NCBI GenBank assembly: GCA_947502355.1
Contig: CANMZP010000031.1
Location: forward strand, 1 to 42,070
Length of the DNA stretch: 42,070 nt
Direction of reading: 5' to 3'
Source: an uncultured Thalassotalea sp.
GTDB taxonomy: Bacteria > Pseudomonadota > Gammaproteobacteria > Enterobacterales > Alteromonadaceae
Shown here piece by piece: positions 37,391-42,070 of the stretch; position 1 is the stretch's first letter, and each line of letters opens with the position of its first letter. A program made the position numbers and the translations under genes. The notes beneath the pieces were generated by a model. The model was not told where the DNA came from and did no database searches. It worked only from the letters and a program-made list of their open reading frames with translations.

Positions 37391-37559
37391 TATTCATTCT
37401 CCAACGTTCGCTAGGACTCAGTTTGGACAGAAAATAATGGAATGACGGCGTATATTTATTAATACCAATCACCTTCATTTTGCGATCTATTTGTTGGCAT
37501 TATTTCGATAATATTTTTATCAATGACATCACTCATATGCACTGACGTCTTTCTGTAAG
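37391..37559 (+). repeat. Dispersed direct repeat, copy B
   Basis: Shares ordered blocks with copy A (33907-34111), starting TATTCATTCTCCAAC and including TTCGCTAGG, TTTGGACA, TGACGGCGTA, TTTATTAA, GCGATCTA, AATGACATC and GTCTTTC. It lacks the palindrome-containing segment of copy A. It sits between the grpE terminator and the riboswitch-controlled gene. Confidence 0.8.
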
Positions 37560-37587
37560 CCGAGTTTGCAGGCTACGCTGAGCGCAT

Positions 37588-37612
37588 AAAAAAAGCAGCC
37601 ATTGGCTGCTTT
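37588..37612 (-). terminator. Terminator of grpE
   Basis: AAAGCAGCC (37592-37600) and GGCTGCTTT (37604-37612) form a 9-bp stem with a 3-nt loop. On the minus strand it is followed by a T-run (37588-37594). It lies 21 nt after the grpE stop. Confidence 0.9.
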
Positions 37613-37633
37613 CTTCAAATAGGCAATAAAAAA

Positions 37634-38281
37634 TTATTTTGCAACCATCACCATGGCAGGGCGAATTAAACGACCATTTAATTCATAACCTTTCTGCATT
37701 ACCGCAATAACGGTATTGGCAGCAACACCTTCAACTTCCTGCATGCTCATCGCTTGATGAAATTCTGGGTTAAAAGGTTGATCTTGTGGATCGACTGCTT
37801 TTACGCCAAATTTTTCAAGGCCTGATAACAAGCCTTGTAAAGTCAGGTTTACCCCTTCAAACGTCGCTTTTTGATCTTCAGCTTCCGCATCGATGGTGGC
37901 TAAGCCACGCTCTAAGTTATCAACAACAGACAACATTTCAGTAGCAAACTTCTCTAAAGAAAACTTTTTCGCTTTTTCAACGTCCTGAGCACTGCGACGA
38001 CGAATGTTATCAACTTCTGCTTTGGCACGAATAACAGAGTCTTTTTGCTGTTCAACCTTAGCTTGGGCTTGCGCTAAAGATTGCTCAAGTTCGATAATCT
38101 TTTCAAGCTCAGGACTTAGTGCTGGGGCTTCTTCGCTGGCCTCTGCATTGTCATTTTCAGTGCTTTGGGCTTGCACAGTTTCTTCACTAACCGGTGCATT
38201 GTCTTGATCTGTTGATTGTTGAACAGTTTCTTCTTGCGATGTTGCAGCTTCTTCTGCTGCTTTATTCGATTCAGTTGTCAT
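37634..38281 (-). CDS. grpE: Nucleotide exchange factor GrpE
   Basis: GrpE releases ADP from DnaK. The 215-residue product has an acidic, Gln/Glu-rich N-terminal tail (to about 60), a long coiled-coil helix ([20 protein letters not shown] in its second half) and a C-terminal beta domain ([17 protein letters not shown], then [18 protein letters not shown]). GGAG 8 nt upstream sets the start at 38281. It is divergent from nadK and preceded by an almost perfect sigma-32 promoter. It is separated from dnaKJ by accessory genes. Confidence 0.96.
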   Translation of the reverse strand: MTTESNKAAEEAATSQEETVQQSTDQDNAPVSEETVQAQSTENDNAEASEEAPALSPELEKIIELEQSLAQAQAKVEQQKDSVIRAKAEVDNIRRRSAQDVEKAKKFSLEKFATEMLSVVDNLERGLATIDAEAEDQKATFEGVNLTLQGLLSGLEKFGVKAVDPQDQPFNPEFHQAMSMQEVEGVAANTVIAVMQKGYELNGRLIRPAMVMVAK

Positions 38282-38314
38282 CGATAACTCCAATAAAAAT
38301 CTTGATGTTGCTAA

Positions 38315-38342
38315 TTATGGGGATCGAAATAAAGGTTTCAAG
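38315..38342 (-). promoter_or_regulatory. Sigma-32 heat-shock promoter of grpE
   Basis: On the minus strand CTTGAAA (38336-38342), 13 nt, then CCCCATAA (38315-38322). Both elements match the E. coli RpoH consensus essentially fully. Confidence 0.92.
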
Positions 38343-38441
38343 GGGAAATATTAACTATTTAGACGATTGTTTGCTTTACAATGGCTTAATTGTTGGTAAA
38401 ACTGCAATAATTAAAACAAGTTGCTTAGGATCTCCCCACCC

Positions 38442-39323
38442 ATGGATAACATTTATACAAAAATCGGCTTAATAGGCAAGCCCGATCATGAAGGTGCTCT
38501 GGCAACTATCAACATTTTATATGAGCACTTAACCAGCCAGAATTATCAGGTATTGATTGAAAGTTCCGTCGCTAAAAAACTAAATAAAGACGATGGTTTA
38601 TCTTTTGATATCACTGAAATAGGCAAACAGGCGGATTTAGCGATTGTCGTTGGTGGTGATGGTTATATGCTAGGTGCTGCACGAGTATTAGCTTGCTATA
38701 AAATCGCTGTTATTGGGGTAAACCGAGGCAACCTTGGCTTTTTAACCGATTTAGCCCCCGATGATTTAATCGAGCCTTTAGAGCAAATACTGTCTGGCAA
38801 GTCAAAAGAAGAGCAACGCTTTTTAATTCAAACCGAAGTTTACCGCCATGGGCAGCTGAAAAGCTCAAACAGTGCAGTAAATGAAGCGGTTCTCCATCCA
38901 GGCAAAGTGGCCAGTATGATGGAATTTGCGGTTTACATTGATGATGTATTTATGTTTTCACAACGCTCTGACGGCATCATTATTGCTACCCCAACCGGTT
39001 CAACGGCCTATTCGATGTCTGCTGGCGGCCCTATTATGACGCCTACCCTAAATGCTTTATCACTCGTGCCTATGTTTCCACATACGCTCACCAGCCGCCC
39101 CATTGTCGTAGATGGCGACAGCGAAATAAAAATCGTAACAGCCGATAATAACCATGAAGAATTACAAGTAAGCTGTGATGGCCATGTTATTTTAGCGGTT
39201 ATGCCCGGTGATGAAATCATCATTAAAAAATGTAAATACACCCTGCGCTTGGTACACCCACTTGATTACAATTATTTCAATGTATTACGTACTAAATTAA
39301 GCTGGGGCAACAAGGTTTATTAG
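38442..39323 (+). CDS. nadK: NAD kinase
   Basis: NadK phosphorylates NAD to NADP. The 293-residue protein aligns along its length with E. coli NadK (292): [25 protein letters not shown]-like [13 protein letters not shown], and [16 protein letters not shown]. Position 75, after GGDG, is Tyr where E. coli has Asn. ATG 38442 matches the family start; an upstream in-frame TTG would add seven residues. The arrangement grpE divergent from nadK-recN-bamE is typical of gammaproteobacteria. Confidence 0.96.
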   Translation: MDNIYTKIGLIGKPDHEGALATINILYEHLTSQNYQVLIESSVAKKLNKDDGLSFDITEIGKQADLAIVVGGDGYMLGAARVLACYKIAVIGVNRGNLGFLTDLAPDDLIEPLEQILSGKSKEEQRFLIQTEVYRHGQLKSSNSAVNEAVLHPGKVASMMEFAVYIDDVFMFSQRSDGIIIATPTGSTAYSMSAGGPIMTPTLNALSLVPMFPHTLTSRPIVVDGDSEIKIVTADNNHEELQVSCDGHVILAVMPGDEIIIKKCKYTLRLVHPLDYNYFNVLRTKLSWGNKVY

Positions 39324-39395
39324 CGCCCTTCATAACCCCAAAAAAATCAAAGCTCAAAAAATGTGCTTGCATTAAAAATACAACACTGATAACTT

Positions 39396-39415
39396 TACTG
39401 TATAAATACACAGTA
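39396..39415. promoter_or_regulatory. LexA (SOS) box of recN
   Basis: TACTGTATAAATACACAGTA fits CTG-N10-CAG and the consensus TACTGTATATATATACAGTA at nearly all positions. It is the core of a larger palindrome in which GATAACTTTACTGT (39388-39401) and ACAGTAAAGTTATC (39410-39423) match perfectly. It lies 62 nt before the recN start, overlapping a possible promoter (TTGCAT 39367-39372, TAACTT 39390-39395). Confidence 0.92.
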
Positions 39416-39476
39416 AAGTTATCGGTATTGCTGATCCCCTCTTTGAGGTTTCGTTATTTTTAAGTAAGAGCACACT

Positions 39477-41141
39477 ATGATCACACATCTAAGCATTAAA
39501 AATTTTGCCATTGTCAGTTTTGTAGAAATTGAATGGTATAAAGGGATGAGTACCATTACCGGCGAAACCGGTGCAGGTAAATCCATTGCCATCGATGCCA
39601 TAGGCTTATGTCTTGGTGCTAGAGCGTTAAGCAACACCGTGCGACCAGGGGCAGAAAAAGCCGAATTAAGTGCGGCCTTTGATATTAAACAGAACAAAGC
39701 CGCGCAAAAATGGTTAAAAGTTCATGATCTTAATAATGATGATGACTGTATAATTCGCCGCGTTATCAACAAAGAGGGGCGTTCAAGAGCGTTTATTAAC
39801 GGCAATGCCGTTCCCCTAAGCCAATTAAAATCCATTGGTGAATTGCTGATTAATATACATGGCCAGCATGACCATCAGTTGATCATGAAAAACAATGAGC
39901 AACGCCGTCTACTCGATGATTATGCCAATCACCACAAACTACTCGCTGAGTTAAGAAGTCATCATCAGCAATGGCGTGGTTTAACCCATGAGTTACAAAC
40001 GCTCGAACAAGAAAAGCAACAACGTATTGCGCAACAGCAATTGTTGCAATATCAGGTAAAAGAGTTAGATGAGTTCAATTTGCAACAGAATGAATTTGAG
40101 CAATTGGAGAACGATTTCAAGCGTAACTCGAACGCCCAAGATTTATTGGCATTGTCGTCTCGCTGCATCAACCGATTTAGTGAAGACCAGCAAAACAACA
40201 TCTTATCGATGTTACAGCAATGCGCTGATGATTTAAGCCAACTAGGCGAGATTGATAATAACGCCGCGCCAATTTGCAGCTTAATTAATGATGCCGTAAT
40301 ACAAATTGAAGAAGCCAATAGCGACTTAAATGCCTACCAACAGGGTATAGATATTGATCCACAGACATTTGCACTGATTGAAGAGCGTTATTCAACGGCC
40401 ATCTCCATCGCCAGAAAACACCATGTAGCCCCTGAACTATTGGTAAACCACCATTGTGAGTTAAGACAACAGTTGGACAGCTTGCACGCCGATGATAGCC
40501 GATTAGAACTTATTGCCGACGACATAGCCCTATGCTGTGAGCAATACCAGCAAGTAGCTATTAAACTGAGCGATAGCCGCAAAAAATTTGCTCACACACT
40601 GGCGAAAAAAATCACCAAAAGCTTGCGTAAATTAAATATGCCAAATGCGCAGTTTGAATTAGCCGTTAATGACGGTCAAAAGCAGGAGCCTTCTCTTTTC
40701 GGTTTTGATGACATTGAGTTTCTGGTGAGCATGAACCCGGGTCAAGCACTAGAGCCTATTCAAAAAGTTGCTTCTGGTGGTGAGCTTTCCCGAATAAGCT
40801 TGGCCATTCAAGTCATTTTAGCCGAGCGTATTTCAACACCGACCTTAATTTTTGATGAAGTCGATGTTGGTATTAGTGGACCAACGGCGGCGATGGTTGG
40901 TGAGCAATTACAGGCCTTGGGTAAAAATACTCAGGTTATTTGTGTAACCCATTTACCGCAAGTGGCCAGTAAAGGGGATCAACAATTATTTGTTTCCAAA
41001 CTTACCGATGGTAAGCATACCCACACCACGGTAAATTTATTGTCGCAGGCACAGCGCACTAAAGAAATAGCCCGCTTGCTTGCCGGAGGTAAAATTACCG
41101 AATTGAGTATCGCTAACGCTGAAGAACTACTAGCGGGTTAA
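39477..41141 (+). CDS. recN: DNA repair protein RecN
   Basis: RecN is an SMC-like ATPase recruited to double-strand breaks in the SOS response. The 554-residue product (E. coli 553) has Walker A GETGAGKS (29-36), the INIHGQHDHQLIM segment, long coiled-coil arms (about 155-365), the ABC signature SGGELSRISLA and Walker B with TLIFDEVDVGISG. The SOS box upstream indicates LexA control. It is followed by bamE after 159 nt. Confidence 0.97.
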   Translation: MITHLSIKNFAIVSFVEIEWYKGMSTITGETGAGKSIAIDAIGLCLGARALSNTVRPGAEKAELSAAFDIKQNKAAQKWLKVHDLNNDDDCIIRRVINKEGRSRAFINGNAVPLSQLKSIGELLINIHGQHDHQLIMKNNEQRRLLDDYANHHKLLAELRSHHQQWRGLTHELQTLEQEKQQRIAQQQLLQYQVKELDEFNLQQNEFEQLENDFKRNSNAQDLLALSSRCINRFSEDQQNNILSMLQQCADDLSQLGEIDNNAAPICSLINDAVIQIEEANSDLNAYQQGIDIDPQTFALIEERYSTAISIARKHHVAPELLVNHHCELRQQLDSLHADDSRLELIADDIALCCEQYQQVAIKLSDSRKKFAHTLAKKITKSLRKLNMPNAQFELAVNDGQKQEPSLFGFDDIEFLVSMNPGQALEPIQKVASGGELSRISLAIQVILAERISTPTLIFDEVDVGISGPTAAMVGEQLQALGKNTQVICVTHLPQVASKGDQQLFVSKLTDGKHTHTTVNLLSQAQRTKEIARLLAGGKITELSIANAEELLAG

Positions 41142-41171
41142 TAACGCAGGCACAGAACATTCAATTAAGTT

Positions 41172-41197
41172 GAACTTTTTCCTTCAAATGAATCTTA
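41172..41197 (+). promoter_or_regulatory. Possible sigma-E promoter of bamE
   Basis: GAACTT (41172-41177), 15 nt, TCTTA (41193-41197) fits the RpoE pattern GGAACTT, 15-17 nt, TCNNA except for the first base. bamE (smpA) belongs to the sigma-E regulon in E. coli. The leader would be about 95 nt. Confidence 0.45.
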
Positions 41198-41300
41198 TAT
41201 GCATAAAATAACCATAAAAGGCTTTCAACTAAGGCGTTGCTTGGTTATTATCTCCTATCAAATATGATACCTAGGCGTTCAAGGTATAAAGGAAAAGTAA

Positions 41301-41675
41301 ATGTTAACTCGCGCACTATTTTTATGTATGGCAATCGGCTTGTTATCTGGCTGTGTTTACCGTATTGATATCCCACAAGGGAACTATTTAGAACAAAAAG
41401 ACATCGATAAATTACAAATCGGTATGAGCAAAGAACAAGTGAAGTTCGTATTAGGCAACCCGGTATTAATTGATGCATTTGATGAAAACACCTGGAACTA
41501 CCTGTATAACTTTACCTCAGGTAAGGCACAAGGTGGCAGAATCTTCGTCACTGAAGACTCCAAAAAGGCAACTATTAGTAAGAAAATAACTTTATCGTTT
41601 GAGCAGGACAAGCTGATTAAAGCGGAAGGTGACTTTGAATTAAAAGAAAACTTCTACGTACCAATTGACGGTTAA
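41301..41675 (+). CDS. bamE: Outer membrane assembly lipoprotein BamE
   Basis: BamE is a lipoprotein of the Bam complex that inserts beta-barrel proteins into the outer membrane. The 124-residue precursor has a signal with lipobox LSGC (lipidated Cys18) and the SmpA/OmlA fold: VYRIDIPQGNYL, then IGMSKEQVKFVLGNPVL and WNYLYNFTSG. AAGGAAAAG precedes the ATG. It ends in a strong terminator. Confidence 0.96.
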   Translation: MLTRALFLCMAIGLLSGCVYRIDIPQGNYLEQKDIDKLQIGMSKEQVKFVLGNPVLIDAFDENTWNYLYNFTSGKAQGGRIFVTEDSKKATISKKITLSFEQDKLIKAEGDFELKENFYVPIDG

Positions 41676-41708
41676 TGTAAGCTAGCTGCTTTCAATAAAT
41701 AAATATTT

Positions 41709-41735
41709 AGGCCCAATATCCATTGGGCCTTTTTT
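41709..41735 (+). terminator. Terminator of bamE
   Basis: A perfect 9-bp stem, AGGCCCAAT (41709-41717) and ATTGGGCCT (41722-41730), has a 4-nt loop and T6. Confidence 0.93.
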
Positions 41736-41904
41736 ATGCCTTAAATTTGCTATATGGAGCCCCTGAGCGAACTGTTAGCCACTTGGGCCGGTAATAAATA
41801 CCGCCATTCTAGGATTTAATGCGAAAGTGAACACAACGGATTGAATATCTGGTACCTGCCCATGCATGCGGTGGGGATATTATTGTAAACACGTCTAACC
41901 TTCA
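41736..41904. other. Intergenic stretch after bamE
   Basis: No gene or RNA recognised. The DNA leads into the repeat elements at the window end. Confidence 0.35.
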
Positions 41905-41941
41905 GGAGATCCTGAGCTCGCTGTCGCTCCTCACGATGACG
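41905..41941. repeat. REP-like palindrome beside the second 57-bp array
   Basis: GGAGATCCTGAG (41905-41916) and CTCACGATGACG (41930-41941) form an imperfect inverted repeat (ATCCTGAG against CTCACGAT, one C/C mismatch). It parallels the element at 2153-2185. Confidence 0.55.
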
Positions 41942-41994
41942 AGCATTGAAGTATCAATCAGATAGCTTCAAGGGTAAAGTTTTCTATTTGCGAC

Positions 41995-42070
41995 TTTGCA
42001 TTAGTCCATCCCTGGACGTCACAAAGGTAAAACGCTCGTCCATGAGCAGCCTTTGCATTAGTCCATCCCT
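41995..42070 (-). repeat. 57-bp tandem repeat array, diverged family, cut by the window end
   Basis: TTTGCATTAGTCCATCCCT starts at 41995 and again at 42052, exactly 57 bp apart. Read on the minus strand the unit starts TGACGTCCAGGGATGGAC and continues with GCTGCTCATGGACGAGCG, clearly related to the unit at 2181-2408. Only one full unit and part of a second are inside the window. Confidence 0.88.

Noticed and set aside
41676-42070. tmRNA gene near bamE
   Set aside because: No tRNA-like ends or tag-peptide frame can be found in this interval; it contains only repeats.

Overview
The window reads as chromosomal DNA of a marine gammaproteobacterium of the order Alteromonadales, most likely a Colwelliaceae member (Thalassotalea or Colwellia type). 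This rests on gene content and order and on the AT-rich intergenic DNA; no rRNA or species marker is present. Nearly all genes are conserved housekeeping genes, with accessory DNA in a few intervals.

Layout. 1-610: a minus-strand tRNA operon (Pro-Arg-His-Pro) followed by two degenerate tandem copies of the 3' half of tRNA-Pro. 1050-5440: folD, a 57-bp tandem repeat array, cysS, ppiB and lpxH. 5440-6500: a gene-poor kilobase with one likely 22-residue peptide gene and its own terminator. 6500-9850: a DUF3718-type secreted protein, miaE, a TetR regulator with a small partner, and a Yip1-type membrane protein. 9900-22140: a long minus-strand run that keeps the classical E. coli-like order fabB, pdxB, asd (usg position), fimV, truA, accD, folC, dedD, cvpA, purF. 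22330-27450: mnmC, a secreted protein of unknown function, then epmC, an ATP-NAD-kinase-like gene and yfcL. 27600-32260: an Lrp/AsnC regulator, a Sel1-repeat protein and dnaK-dnaJ. 32450-37600: the accessory region between dnaK and grpE. 37634-41740: grpE diverging from nadK, then recN and bamE. The window closes in a second array of the 57-bp repeat.

The most interesting part is 32451-37560. A 944-residue secreted protein (metzincin-like domain with the first zinc-binding His replaced by Ser, a PPC-like domain, and three ~173-residue repeated beta-rich modules) is preceded by what I read as a cyclic-di-GMP-I (GEMM-I) riboswitch. Downstream on the same strand lies a response regulator with an HD-GYP cyclic-di-GMP phosphodiesterase domain, translationally coupled to a 48-codon ORF. 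Diverged direct repeats bracket the riboswitch-gene unit. The layout suggests a cyclic-di-GMP-controlled surface or matrix protein next to an enzyme that degrades the same signal, inserted between grpE and dnaKJ.

Regulatory sites that can be read directly include sigma-32-type promoters before grpE and dnaK, a LexA box before recN, overlapping FadR-like and FabR-like operators before fabB, and a possible sigma-E promoter before bamE. Start codons were moved from the longest reading frame where ribosome binding sites or family alignment demanded it.
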